Positions 40,055-49,552 of a stretch of 64,000 bases of DNA are shown in pieces. Each line of letters opens with the position of its first letter. Positions within the stretch are counted from its first letter, which is position 1. The notes under the pieces were generated by a model. The model did not search any database, was not told where the DNA came from, and was given only the letters and a program-made list of their open reading frames with translations. The position numbers were made by a program, and so were the translations under genes. Where the stretch lies: positions 42,571 to 106,570 of the forward strand of contig JAURZV010000082.1 of NCBI GenBank assembly GCA_030653175.1, read 5' to 3'. The DNA is from Methylobacter sp. GTDB taxonomy: Bacteria; Pseudomonadota; Gammaproteobacteria; Methylococcales; Methylomonadaceae.

Positions 40055-41152
40055 ATGATCAATACCCCATTTCCGATTCAAGATTACGCCTTACTCAGCG
40101 ATGAGGAATGCGATGCCCGGATTATCGCCGCCAAAGCCAAGCTGGGCCGTCGTTGCGTGGTGCTCGGGCATCATTACCAGCGCGATGAAGTGTTCAAGCA
40201 CGCCGATTTTTCCGGCGATTCGCTAAAACTGTCCAGGGATGCGGCGCAATCCGATGCCGAATACATCGTGTTTTGCGGTGTGCATTTCATGGCCGAAGTC
40301 GCCGATATACTGTCCCGTCCCGAGCAGATCGCGATCCTGCCGGACATGGCGGCAGGCTGTTCGATGGCCGATATGGCCAATCTGATCAAGGTGCAAAAAT
40401 GCTGGGATGAGTTGGCGGAAGTGATTGATGTGGAAGCCGAAGTCACCCCGGTTACCTACATCAACTCTGCCGCCGACCTTAAATCCTTTTGCGGCAAGCA
40501 TGACGGCATCGTCTGCACCTCGTCCAATGCCCGGAAAATATTGGAATGGAGTTTTGCCAAAAAACAGAAAGTGCTGTTTTTTCCCGACCAGCATCTGGGA
40601 CGCAATACCGGCTACCGGATGGACATCCCATTGGAAGAAATGGTCACCTGGGATTTTACCAAGCCGATGGGCGGCTTGACCGAACAGCAAATCCGCAACG
40701 CTAAAATCATCCTCTGGAACGGCTATTGCTCCGTGCATCAGGTATTCAAGCCGGAGCAGATTGATGATTTCCTTAAACGCTTCCCTGAAACCAAAGTCAT
40801 TTCGCACCCGGAAGCCTCATTTGAAGTCTGCCAAAAGTCGGATTACATTGGTTCTACCGAATATATTTTAAAAACGGTGCGCGAAGCCGAACCCAACACC
40901 CGCTGGCTGGTGGCGACGGAGTTAAACCTGGTCAACCGTCTGCACGAAGAATGTAAGGCGCAGGGCAAAAACGTGCATTTCATGTCGCCTACGCTGTGCA
41001 TGTGCTCAACCATGTTCAGAACCGACCCGCAACATTTGGCCTGGGTGCTGGAAAACCTGGCGGCAGGGCATGTGGTTAACCGGATTTCAGTGCCGGAAGA
41101 CATGGCCAAGAATGCCAAGAAAGCGTTGGATAACATGTTGGGGGTGATGTAA
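40055..41152 (+). CDS. nadA: Quinolinate synthase A
   Basis: VVLGHHYQRDEV, VTYINSAADLKSFCG, FFPDQHLGRNTG, CMCSTMFRTDPQHL. Confidence 0.97.
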   Translation: MINTPFPIQDYALLSDEECDARIIAAKAKLGRRCVVLGHHYQRDEVFKHADFSGDSLKLSRDAAQSDAEYIVFCGVHFMAEVADILSRPEQIAILPDMAAGCSMADMANLIKVQKCWDELAEVIDVEAEVTPVTYINSAADLKSFCGKHDGIVCTSSNARKILEWSFAKKQKVLFFPDQHLGRNTGYRMDIPLEEMVTWDFTKPMGGLTEQQIRNAKIILWNGYCSVHQVFKPEQIDDFLKRFPETKVISHPEASFEVCQKSDYIGSTEYILKTVREAEPNTRWLVATELNLVNRLHEECKAQGKNVHFMSPTLCMCSTMFRTDPQHLAWVLENLAAGHVVNRISVPEDMAKNAKKALDNMLGVM

Positions 41153-41496
41153 TGTCAGTAGATTTTAATCGTTTAAAGCATTTTTCCATGACCTATGTGT
41201 TCATGGACGAAGAAGACATAGCCTGCGAATATGAGCAAACAGAGCAAATCCCCGTCGTTGCCCCTGATGGCAACAGCGTCAGTTTTACCTTAAGAAATAT
41301 CGATCAAAGCGAAGACAAAGAGTTTTATTCGGTAGTTTTGGTAAAAGAGGGCGATGACGAGTTTTACATAAAGTCCGATTATTTTGACGATGCCGCCGAG
41401 CCTTACCCGCTGGATGTTGAGATTTCCGATGATGACGTAAAGTTCATATTGGAAGGCGAGGATGAGGTTATGTATTTGTATGGTTTTTTTGAATAA
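41152..41496 (+). CDS. Conserved acidic hypothetical protein
   Basis: Start overlaps the nadA stop; 114 aa acidic protein. Confidence 0.7.
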   Translation: MSVDFNRLKHFSMTYVFMDEEDIACEYEQTEQIPVVAPDGNSVSFTLRNIDQSEDKEFYSVVLVKEGDDEFYIKSDYFDDAAEPYPLDVEISDDDVKFILEGEDEVMYLYGFFE

Positions 41497-41552
41497 AGCC
41501 GTGATTACGGTGAATAGTGCGGTTTGCTTCATCCGCAACAACTTAAGGCATA

Positions 41553-41627
41553 AAACCACGAAGAACACAGAGGACACGAAGTCTTTACCTTGGCTTTTCT
41601 TCGTGAACTTCGTGTTCTTCGTGGTTT
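41553..41627. repeat. Hairpin repeat aaaccacgaagaacac...gtgttcttcgtggttt
   Basis: 16-bp perfect arms; related cacgaag-type repeats near 15260, 34620, 39940. Confidence 0.75.
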
Positions 41628-41713
41628 ATTAATCAATCTGCTTAGGTTGATGCTTATGGTGGGCAAAAAAACTGCCCATTCTACTGATTATAAAATTACC
41701 ACTCAGAAACAAC

Positions 41714-42068
41714 ATGGCAAAGGCTAAAGTCACCAACGAAGAACCCCTAGAAAAACAATTCTGGAAAGCCGCCGGCAAACTGCGAAAAAACATTGATGCC
41801 GCCGAGTACAAGCACATCGTGCAAAGCTTGATATTCCTTAAATATATTTCCGACTCATTTGAAGAACATTTTGCCAAACTGCAAGCAGGCGAAGACGAAT
41901 ACGCAGGCGCAGACCCTGAAGATAAAGACGAATACCAAGCCGAAAATATATTTTTTGTGCCGACTGATGCACGGTGGTCGTTTTTGCAGTCTCATGCCAA
42001 ACAACCGAAGATCGGCACTTTTGTCGATGAAGCAATGGATGCCCTCGAAAAAGAAAATCCCTCGCTTA
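41714..42068 (+). pseudogene. hsdM: 5' fragment of type I R-M methyltransferase subunit (HsdM)
   Basis: EKQFWKAAGKLRKNIDAAEYKHIVQSLIFLKYISDSFEEHF...NIFFVPTDARWSFLQSHAKQPKIGTFVDEAMDALEKENPSL, cut at IS left end. Confidence 0.88.
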
Positions 42069-43268
42069 CTCCCATCTGACTCAAAAATCGTATACTTTAT
42101 AAGTTAGCGAAACCGTAAAGCAAAGGAGGGGAAAATGATTCGCAGGATACGCCTTCAACGTTTAGCGCCCCAAGATCGGGACGCTTGGCAAAAACAGTAT
42201 TATGGACACCAAAAACATTGGCAACGCAGACGGCTATTAGCACTCAAAGCGATTTGGGATGGACAGAGCTTGGCGGAGGTATGCCGCCTGCAAAAAGTCC
42301 GTTGGCAAACATTGGCACATTGGCTCGACAGCTATTTACACGGCGGATTTGACGCGCTGCTCACGCGGGTGCCGGTGCATAGGGCGCAGCTTTTGTCCGT
42401 GCAGCGACAACGTATCCTGCGCTATATTATGCTACATAAAACACCCGCCGATTATGGTATAGACAGCTACCAATGGACGGCTGGACATGTCAGCGCGGTT
42501 GTCGAACAAAAGTGGCACATCAAAGTGGGTTGCTCGCGGCTGTATCAATTGTTCGACCAATGGGGCTTGTCGCTACAAAAAGCACATCGTGACTATGGCC
42601 CCGCCAATGTCCAGGAACAGGCCCAATTCATCGCCGACTTAAAAAAAAACGGCGCAGCCCAGCGAAGACAGCGCACTGATTGCCTTGGATGAATTCGCGT
42701 TGCAAAGCACACCTTACACCCACTATGCATGGGCTGAAAAAAACACCAAACCTAAAATCTGGAGCGACGAATGCCACCGGCAGAAACTCAACGGCTTTTT
42801 GACCGTTGACGTGCAACGCGGCAGCACACGGGTTGACTTTAAGAAACAAAGCTCGACGGAAACGGTGGTGGGGGTTGTCGTGCTGACGGTCTTGGTTTAT
42901 CTGCAACAAGGGTTCAGGCACCTGACCTTTTTACTCGACAATGCCAAAATCCACGGCAAAAAAAATGGAAGCGGCTGTGCATCAGTGGCTTGCCGAAATC
43001 GTGCAACAGGTGGAACTGCCGGAGTTTACCCTGAGCTTTTGGCATACACCCAGCTACTCGCCACGCCTCAACCCTGCCGAATACCTGATCCATGAAGTGC
43101 GGCGGAACGGTTTATATCAAGTGCCTTGTACTTTAACCCTACAAGAAAAGGCTGGACGCATAAGAACTCAACTGGCACGAGGTTCGCCTATGAACGATCA
43201 GCAAATGCGAAGGCTACTCGATTTTATAGCTCGTTCTAAAGTTAAACGATTTTAGAGTGATATGGGAG
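42069..43268 (+). mobile_element. IS630-family insertion sequence, about 1.2 kb, with TA duplication
   Basis: Imperfect TIRs ctcccatctgactcaaaaatcgt / acgattttagagtgatatgggag; TA at 42067-42068 and 43269-43270; DDE fragments ALDEFALQ, LTFLLDNAKIHGKK, YSPRLNPAEYLIHEVRR. Confidence 0.87.
42135..43255 (+). pseudogene. IS630-type transposase split over three frames
   Basis: Frames join at A9 (42641-42649) and A8 (42958-42965). Confidence 0.85.
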
Positions 43269-43378
43269 TAGACGCGATAAATCGCGTCTCTACGACGGGG
43301 CAGTGGGGATTGAATACACATGGATTGCCTGAATGCACAAAAAAGTGCATCATTCGATGATAAGTTAGGAGGCAAGCC

Positions 43379-43573
43379 ATGAGAACCACAATAGTATTAG
43401 ATGATGAATTGCTGGCGAAAGCGCAGGCTTTGACCAATGTGCTGGAGAAATCCAGTCTGGTAAAAGAAGCGCTGAAAGCCCTGATAGAACGGGAAAGCGC
43501 AAAAAGGCTGGCGAGTTTGGGCGGTAGCGAACCGCAATTGGACGCTATCCCGCGCAGACAAACCAGCGTCTAA
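43379..43573 (+). CDS. vapB: VapB-type antitoxin
   Basis: MRTTIVLDDELLAKAQALTNVLEKSSLVKEALKALIERESAKRLASLGGSEPQL. Confidence 0.88.
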   Translation: MRTTIVLDDELLAKAQALTNVLEKSSLVKEALKALIERESAKRLASLGGSEPQLDAIPRRQTSV

Positions 43574-43577
43574 CCGC

Positions 43578-43952
43578 ATGATGGTCTTGGTCGACACCTC
43601 GGTTTGGGTTGATCATCTGCGGGACAATGAGCCAAAGTTAGCCTGTTTGCTGACGGCCAATCGCGTACTGAGCCATCCCTTTGTACGTGGTGAATTGGCG
43701 TTAGGGCATTTGCACCAACGCGAAGTGATTTTGGCTGCACTGGATGATCTGCATCAAGCTCCGATTGCCTTTACCGATGAGGTTAATCTGTTCATAGAAA
43801 CGTATTCTCTCTTCGGTTTGGGCATAGGACTGATCGACGCGCACTTGTTAGCTTCTACGCTGCTATCAGACAATAGCCGGTTGTGGACACGCGATAAGCG
43901 GTTATTGGAGGTCGCTATGCGGCTTAACCTGGCGGTAGATCCACTAGCCTAA
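43578..43952 (+). CDS. vapC: VapC-type PIN-domain ribonuclease toxin
   Basis: MVLVDTSVWVDHLR, GIGLIDAHLLAS, LWTRDKRL. Confidence 0.9.
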   Translation: MMVLVDTSVWVDHLRDNEPKLACLLTANRVLSHPFVRGELALGHLHQREVILAALDDLHQAPIAFTDEVNLFIETYSLFGLGIGLIDAHLLASTLLSDNSRLWTRDKRLLEVAMRLNLAVDPLA

Positions 43953-44028
43953 GAGTTTACGGAATATCTATTTATAGAATTCCGCGCATGTATTTCCCAA
44001 CACATGCGCGGCGAAGTGCGGGTGAAAT

Positions 44029-44709
44029 TATGAAAATGCAAAAACCGATCATTATTTACGAAGTCGAAAATGGACAGACACATATCGAAGTTCAGCTGGA
44101 TAAAGACACTTTATGGTTGAATTTGTTACAGATTGCCGAACTGTTTGAACGCGATAAATCCGCTATTTCACGCCATTTAAAAAATATTTTTGACTCGGGC
44201 GAGTTGGATAAAAATGCAACAGTTCAAATTGAGGGTAATCGCAGCATAACAAGGGACATCGAATACTTTAATCTTGATGCCATTATCTCCGTCGGCTATC
44301 GCGTCAATTCCAAAAAAGGCACGCAGTTCCGCATCTGGGCAAACAATACCTGATTCAAGGCTACGCGCTGAATGAAGAAAAATTAAAGGTACAGCAAGAA
44401 AAGCTTAGCGATTTAAAACAGGCAATCGCCTTGTCTTCCCGGTTATTTAAGACCGAAAGTCTTTCGGCATCACAATCACAGGGCATTTTGGCGATACTGG
44501 AAAAATACAGCCACGCTTTAACGGTATTGGACGATTACGATCACCAACGCTTGCAAGTAGAGGGGACGCAGGCTTTAGATCATCCTAAAATTACTTACGA
44601 CGAAGCGATACAACAAATCCAGCTTTGGCGAGGCATGGAAAATCTCGGTGCGTTATTCGGCAATGAAAAAGACGATTCATTCAAGAGTTCGTTAGCAACG
44701 ATATACTAA
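44029..44709 (+). pseudogene. RhuM-family protein remnant (internal deletion/frameshift near 44345; 3' truncated)
   Basis: IIIYEVENGQTHIEVQLDKDTLWLNLLQIAELFERDKSAISRHLKNIFDSGELDKNATVQ...GYRVNSKKGTQFRIWAN then frame change to YLIQGYALNEEKLKVQQEKL...ALFGNEKDDSFKSSLATIY-stop. Confidence 0.8.
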
Positions 44710-44724
44710 ACATTTCAAATAGAG

Positions 44725-46284
44725 CTAAGTTCTGCGATAGTCCGCTAAATTAACCCCATACTTTTTCAGCTTGGTGTAGACCGCGCGCGATGTAATGCCC
44801 ATGTCTTCCGCCGCTTTTTTTACGTCGCCCTGGTGCTGTTTTAGCGCGCTTTCAAGAAACGCTTGTTCTGCCGTGGCAAGGGCTTGTTCTTTGATGTCTT
44901 TCCATTCCTCAAGATTTTTTGTTTTGTCATGAAGCGGCAAATCCAACTCGGTCATTTCTTTGCCGCCGGCAAATAAAATGCTGCGCTCAAGGATGTTTTC
45001 CAGTTCTCGAACATTGCCCGGCCACGGATAAGCGCGGATTTTTTGCATGACTTCACGGCTGACCGATTCAACCGCTTTGTTATATTTCTTGCTCAGGCGC
45101 TGCACAATCAATTGCACCAGATACGGCAAGTCTTCCGGGCGTTCGGCCAGCGGCGGAATGCTTAACCGGACCACGTTGATGCGGTAATACAGGTCATTGC
45201 GAAACAAGCCTTGTTTGACCAGTTCTTCCAGGTTGTTATTGGTTGCGGAGATTATTCTCAGATCAACCGACAGGGTTTGTTTGCCGCCGACTCTTTCCAG
45301 TTCGCCTTCCTGCAGCACGCGAAGCAATCGGGTTTGTGCGGCAGGGGACAGGGTATCGACTTCATCCAGAAACAAGGTTCCGCCTTCGGCCCGTTCAAAA
45401 TAACCTTGATGTACTTCGATGGCTCCGGTGAACGCGCCTTTTTCATGCCCGAACAGTGCACTCTCGATCAGGCTTTCCGGAATTGCTCCGCAGTTGATCG
45501 GGATAAAGGGCTTATTGCAGCGGTCGCTCATCGCATGTATGGCGCGTGCGATCAATTCTTTGCCGACACCGGTTTGCCCCTGAATCAGCACGGTTGCCAA
45601 CGTCGGTGCAATCACTTCGATGGCCTGCAATATTTTCTGCATGGTCGGCGATTTGGCAATAATCGCCGGAGGCTGGTGTTTTTTTGCAGGCTGCTTGCTT
45701 TGTTTGCGCCAGATTTGTTGCATACTCTGTTCGATGCGCGAGTGCAGCTCGTTAATATCCTGCATTTCTTTAACGGGTGTGGTGTCGGTGTATTCCATTC
45801 CCGGACGGTCTTTTGCCGCATTCGGATTGGTGTATACGCAAACTTCACACTTGCCGTCGTGGCGGGCAATGCTTTGTTTGATTTCCACTTTGGCGTAACC
45901 GAAATTTCTGGCGGCAATTCCGCCAAAGACGCTGGACGTCATTCTGCACAATTCAGGAAAGTTGGTGACCCGGTCGCCAAAAGGACAGCGTGTATTGGTA
46001 ACGGTAATGCAATCATGGCTACTGGAAACCAGTGAAAACTTACCGCCGATATTGTTTTTAAGACCGAGGATCAGTTCGGTATAGCTTTCTTTGTCGAGCA
46101 GTTCGCTTTTGTGGGTTTCTTCCCGATAGGTTTCTTCAAAAAAGCACCCGGCAGTCTTGGCAATGTGTTCAATCAATTGCTCGCAGTGCTTTTGTCCCTG
46201 TTGTTCGCTGGCGTGCATCAGTTCAAGGATGAAGGTTTGCAGAAAAAAAACAGGCGTTAAATCGGAAAGAGAGTTATTGTTCAT
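44725..46284 (-). CDS. Sigma54-dependent enhancer-binding regulator with Cys-containing N-terminal sensory domain
   Basis: AAA+ motifs GQTGVGKELIARAIHAMSDR, GAFTGA, GGTLFLDEVDTL, FRNDLYYRINV; C-terminal Fis-like HTH; N-terminal TRCPFGDRV...GKCEVCVY. Confidence 0.93.
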   Translation of the reverse strand: MNNNSLSDLTPVFFLQTFILELMHASEQQGQKHCEQLIEHIAKTAGCFFEETYREETHKSELLDKESYTELILGLKNNIGGKFSLVSSSHDCITVTNTRCPFGDRVTNFPELCRMTSSVFGGIAARNFGYAKVEIKQSIARHDGKCEVCVYTNPNAAKDRPGMEYTDTTPVKEMQDINELHSRIEQSMQQIWRKQSKQPAKKHQPPAIIAKSPTMQKILQAIEVIAPTLATVLIQGQTGVGKELIARAIHAMSDRCNKPFIPINCGAIPESLIESALFGHEKGAFTGAIEVHQGYFERAEGGTLFLDEVDTLSPAAQTRLLRVLQEGELERVGGKQTLSVDLRIISATNNNLEELVKQGLFRNDLYYRINVVRLSIPPLAERPEDLPYLVQLIVQRLSKKYNKAVESVSREVMQKIRAYPWPGNVRELENILERSILFAGGKEMTELDLPLHDKTKNLEEWKDIKEQALATAEQAFLESALKQHQGDVKKAAEDMGITSRAVYTKLKKYGVNLADYRRT

Positions 46285-46391
46285 GACGTTTTGTGAAGTA
46301 AATTTTCTTTAATTGAAGCACAGCTTCCCTGATTGGGTAAAGTTAAAAATCAAGCCCTTGTAATTTAATAGAAAAATTGTTAATAATTGCT

Positions 46392-46407
46392 GGCACGACA
46401 CTTGCTG
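46392..46407 (+). promoter_or_regulatory. Sigma54 (-24/-12) promoter
   Basis: TGGCACGACACTTGCT is a perfect match to TGGCACRNNNNTTGCW; 35 nt upstream of the DUF938 start, next to a sigma54 activator gene. Confidence 0.9.
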
Positions 46408-46441
46408 TTATTGAAGTGTAACCAACAATGAGGAGTTAATA

Positions 46442-47098
46442 ATGAACCAAGATAAACCACCTTTAGATCCACATCCATTGAGCGAATATGTTGCGTGGGC
46501 CGGAAACCGCAACCGCGAACCGCTTTTAGGCGTTTTAAAAGAAAAGCTGCCTAAAGATCCGGGCAATGTTTTGGAGCTCGCCAGCGGTAGCGGTATGCAC
46601 ATTAACTATTTTGCACCGCATTTCGAGCATTTGCATTTTCATCCTTCCGATAAGGACAAAGAGGTTTTTGAAAATATCAAGAAACTGTCAGTCGATCACA
46701 AGAACGATAATATCGCCGATCCTGTGCATCTGGATTTAACCAATCCTGAAACCTGGTTTAATGCGGGTAAGCCACATTCATTTGCTGCCATTTTCTGTAT
46801 CAATATTTTTCAGGTAGCGCCCATTTCAATTGCCGACGGCATGATGAAATGTGCTTCACATCTACTGGATGACGATGGTTTTTTGCTGATTTACGGTCCG
46901 TTTCAGGTGGAAGGCACATTCACCACCGATTCCAATAAAGAGTTTCATCAGACATTGAGTTCGGCTGGGGTTTCGGAATGGGGCTTAAAAGATGTCGCAG
47001 ACCTGAAAAAGGCGGCGGCAAACCATGGTTTGGAATTGAAAGAGCAGATTAATATGCCTGCTAATAATTTCTCGCTGATATTTGGCAGAAAGGATTAA
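46442..47098 (+). CDS. DUF938 family SAM-dependent methyltransferase-like protein
   Basis: LSEYVAWAGNRNREPLLGVLKEKLPKDPGNVLELASGSGMHINYFAPHFEHLHFHPSDKD. Confidence 0.9.
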   Translation: MNQDKPPLDPHPLSEYVAWAGNRNREPLLGVLKEKLPKDPGNVLELASGSGMHINYFAPHFEHLHFHPSDKDKEVFENIKKLSVDHKNDNIADPVHLDLTNPETWFNAGKPHSFAAIFCINIFQVAPISIADGMMKCASHLLDDDGFLLIYGPFQVEGTFTTDSNKEFHQTLSSAGVSEWGLKDVADLKKAAANHGLELKEQINMPANNFSLIFGRKD

Positions 47099-47186
47099 AA
47101 AGGCGAAGGGCGAAGGGCGAAAATAGCTTGCATCTAAGTTTAAAAAGCACGTAACTATTCAGCCACAGATTAAACAGATTTACCTC

Positions 47187-47234
47187 ATTCCCACGCGCTG
47201 CGTGGGAATGCAGTATCGGCGCGCTGCGCCGCGT
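47187..47234. repeat. REP-like repeat ttcccacgcgctgcgtgggaatgcagtatcggcgcgctgcgccgc
   Basis: Close copy at about 63752-63800; palindromic core. Confidence 0.8.
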
Positions 47235-47395
47235 GCGCGTGAAGGTTAGGTGTGCGATATGGGCTTTGGTTGCAGAAATATATTTCAGTTTATCAGCGTG
47301 CGTCTGTGACAATCTGCGGCTGAATAGTTACAAAAGCATTTCAATTTTTTATCCTTTAGCCCTTTCTCAATGATAGTCAATTTAGGGAGTGAATC

Positions 47396-48130
47396 ATGGA
47401 GCAAAAATGTTCAGCCGTTATCATCGGGGTTGGCCCGGAGCAAGGCTTGGGCGCTACACTTGCCAAATATTTTGCAGCAAAAGGTTTGCACATTTACATA
47501 GCCGGGCGAAGTGAAGACAAGCTTCAACAGGTAGCAGAAAAAATCAGGCAAAAAGGCGGATCAGTCGGCACAGTGATTGCCGATGCAACGATTGAACGTG
47601 ATGTGGCGCACTTATTTAAAGTGGCTCGATTGGATGGTTATAGTATTGATATTGCCGCCTATAATGTAGACAGCAATATCCCATCGCCTTTGCTGGAAAC
47701 GGATGCGGAAACTTTTACCACGCTTTGGAAGCAGAACTGTCTGGGTGCTTTCTTCTTCGGCAAGGAAGCGGTTAATGCAATGAAGGATCAACAAAAGGGA
47801 ACACTGATTTTTACCGGAGCGACAGCATCACTAAGGGCTAAACCGCCGTTTACTGCATTTGCAGCTGCTAAAGCCGGTTTAAGGGCGTTGGCGCAAGGCA
47901 TGGCAAGAGAATTTTCGCCGCAAGGCATACATGTGGTGCATACCGTTATTGACGGAGTAATTGACGGCGAACGGGCAATAAACCAGTTCCCGGACTATGT
48001 TAAGGCTAAAGGTAAGGATGGCTTATTACAGTTGGACGCCATCGCCGAAACCTATTGGGCTATCCACAAACAACATCCCAGCGCATGGACTCATGAACTG
48101 GATTTGAGGCCGTTTAAAGAACCGTTTTAG
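47396..48130 (+). CDS. Short-chain dehydrogenase/reductase family protein
   Basis: AVIIGVGPEQGLGATLAKYFAAKG; FTAFAAAKAGLRALAQGMAREF. Confidence 0.88.
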   Translation: MEQKCSAVIIGVGPEQGLGATLAKYFAAKGLHIYIAGRSEDKLQQVAEKIRQKGGSVGTVIADATIERDVAHLFKVARLDGYSIDIAAYNVDSNIPSPLLETDAETFTTLWKQNCLGAFFFGKEAVNAMKDQQKGTLIFTGATASLRAKPPFTAFAAAKAGLRALAQGMAREFSPQGIHVVHTVIDGVIDGERAINQFPDYVKAKGKDGLLQLDAIAETYWAIHKQHPSAWTHELDLRPFKEPF

Positions 48131-48138
48131 GAGGTAGC

Positions 48139-48747
48139 ATGTCGGAAATCAAAAACTGGATTTTGCAGGGCAGTTACTTTGAAACCTGTAACTGCGAAAC
48201 CGCCTGTCCTTGCGTATGGCTACAACCGCCCACAACAGGCGATTGTAAGCTGTTGGTGGCATGGCATATTGAACATGGGCATCTGGATGATCAATCGCTG
48301 GACGGTTTGAATGTTGCGATGGCCTGTTACGCACCGGGACACATGAAAGACGGTAATTGGCAAGCGGCTTTATATGTTGACGAGCGCGCTGATGACATTC
48401 AATTTGATGCGATTGTGCAAATCTTTAGCGGCCGACAAGGTGGGCATCCGGCCATTTTAATGAGCTTTGTTAGTGAAGTTTTGGGAGTGAAAAAAGTAAA
48501 AATCGACTATCAGGAGCAGGGCAACAGTCGGTGTGTGATTATTCCCGGTATAGCCCAGGCCGATATTGAAAGTATTCAGGGCATAACAGGCGGACAAGCA
48601 ACCATAAACAATCCGCCGTTGTGCGTGGTAACAAGTCATCCCGCGGTTGTCGCCAAATCAAAAAACTACCAGTATCAGGACTACGATAAAAACTGGCAGT
48701 TTTCCGAGCGTAACGGTTATTTCTCAGCATTTGTTTATCAGTCGTAA
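48139..48747 (+). CDS. DUF1326 domain protein
   Basis: GSYFETCNCETACPCVW start; small conserved protein adjacent to DUF2182. Confidence 0.88.
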   Translation: MSEIKNWILQGSYFETCNCETACPCVWLQPPTTGDCKLLVAWHIEHGHLDDQSLDGLNVAMACYAPGHMKDGNWQAALYVDERADDIQFDAIVQIFSGRQGGHPAILMSFVSEVLGVKKVKIDYQEQGNSRCVIIPGIAQADIESIQGITGGQATINNPPLCVVTSHPAVVAKSKNYQYQDYDKNWQFSERNGYFSAFVYQS

Positions 48748-49502
48748 TGGGCTGGTTTAAAGCGCAGACTTCAATTTTAGCTATTGTGCTGGCATGGGTT
48801 TTTGCTGCCTGGAGCTACCTGTTTTATCAGCATAACCAAATGACATCTCAACCGATGTCGAGTATGTGGATGCCCCCCTCCGAGCCATTGGCATGGCGCT
48901 TTATCGACTTCGCTTTGGTTTATTTTATGTGGGCGGTTATGATGGCGGCAATGATGCTGCCTTCCGCCATCCCCATGATTCTGGCGTTTGCCCGTGTTTG
49001 TCGGCAACAAAACAAAGCGACCTATAAATTGACTTACCTGTTTACTTCGGCCTATCTGGGAATATGGTTGTTATTCAGTAGCGCGTTAACGTTGCTGCAA
49101 TGGCAAATGTATGGTTTGGCCTGGTTATCGCCCATGATGGATAATCAAAATTCAATATCGGCTGCCGGTATTTTGTTTCTGGCGGGTTTTTATCAGTTTA
49201 TGCCGATAAAAAATGCCTGTTTGACCCATTGTAAAACCCCGATGGGCTTTTTATTAAATGAATGGCGGGATGGCGCAGCCGGCGCATTTAATATGGGTCT
49301 GAAACATGGTGCATACTGTGTAGGCTGTTGCTGGGCACAAATGCTGATCATGTTTGTCGTGGGCGTGATGAACCTGCCGGGAATGGCATTGATAACCTTG
49401 TTGGTTATATTGGAGAAGTCCATGCCTCTGCAATCAAAGCTTATTTGCAAAGCGGTAGGCGCCGCTTTTGTTGCGTGGGGAGCTTTCCTGTTGATGGCTT
49501 AA
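48747..49502 (+). CDS. DUF2182 predicted metal-binding integral membrane protein
   Basis: WAVMMAAMMLPSAIPMILAF; FNMGLKHGAYCVGCCWAQMLIMFVVGVMNLPGMA. Confidence 0.9.
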   Translation: MGWFKAQTSILAIVLAWVFAAWSYLFYQHNQMTSQPMSSMWMPPSEPLAWRFIDFALVYFMWAVMMAAMMLPSAIPMILAFARVCRQQNKATYKLTYLFTSAYLGIWLLFSSALTLLQWQMYGLAWLSPMMDNQNSISAAGILFLAGFYQFMPIKNACLTHCKTPMGFLLNEWRDGAAGAFNMGLKHGAYCVGCCWAQMLIMFVVGVMNLPGMALITLLVILEKSMPLQSKLICKAVGAAFVAWGAFLLMA

Positions 49503-49552
49503 AGATTGCCCGTTGTTAAATTCCTGTTAATTAACCTGAGAAAATTATCGTA

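Noticed and set aside
45211-46035. 274-aa antisense ORF opposite the sigma54 regulator
   Set aside because: Mirror of a clearly coding EBP gene; composition typical of a shadow ORF.
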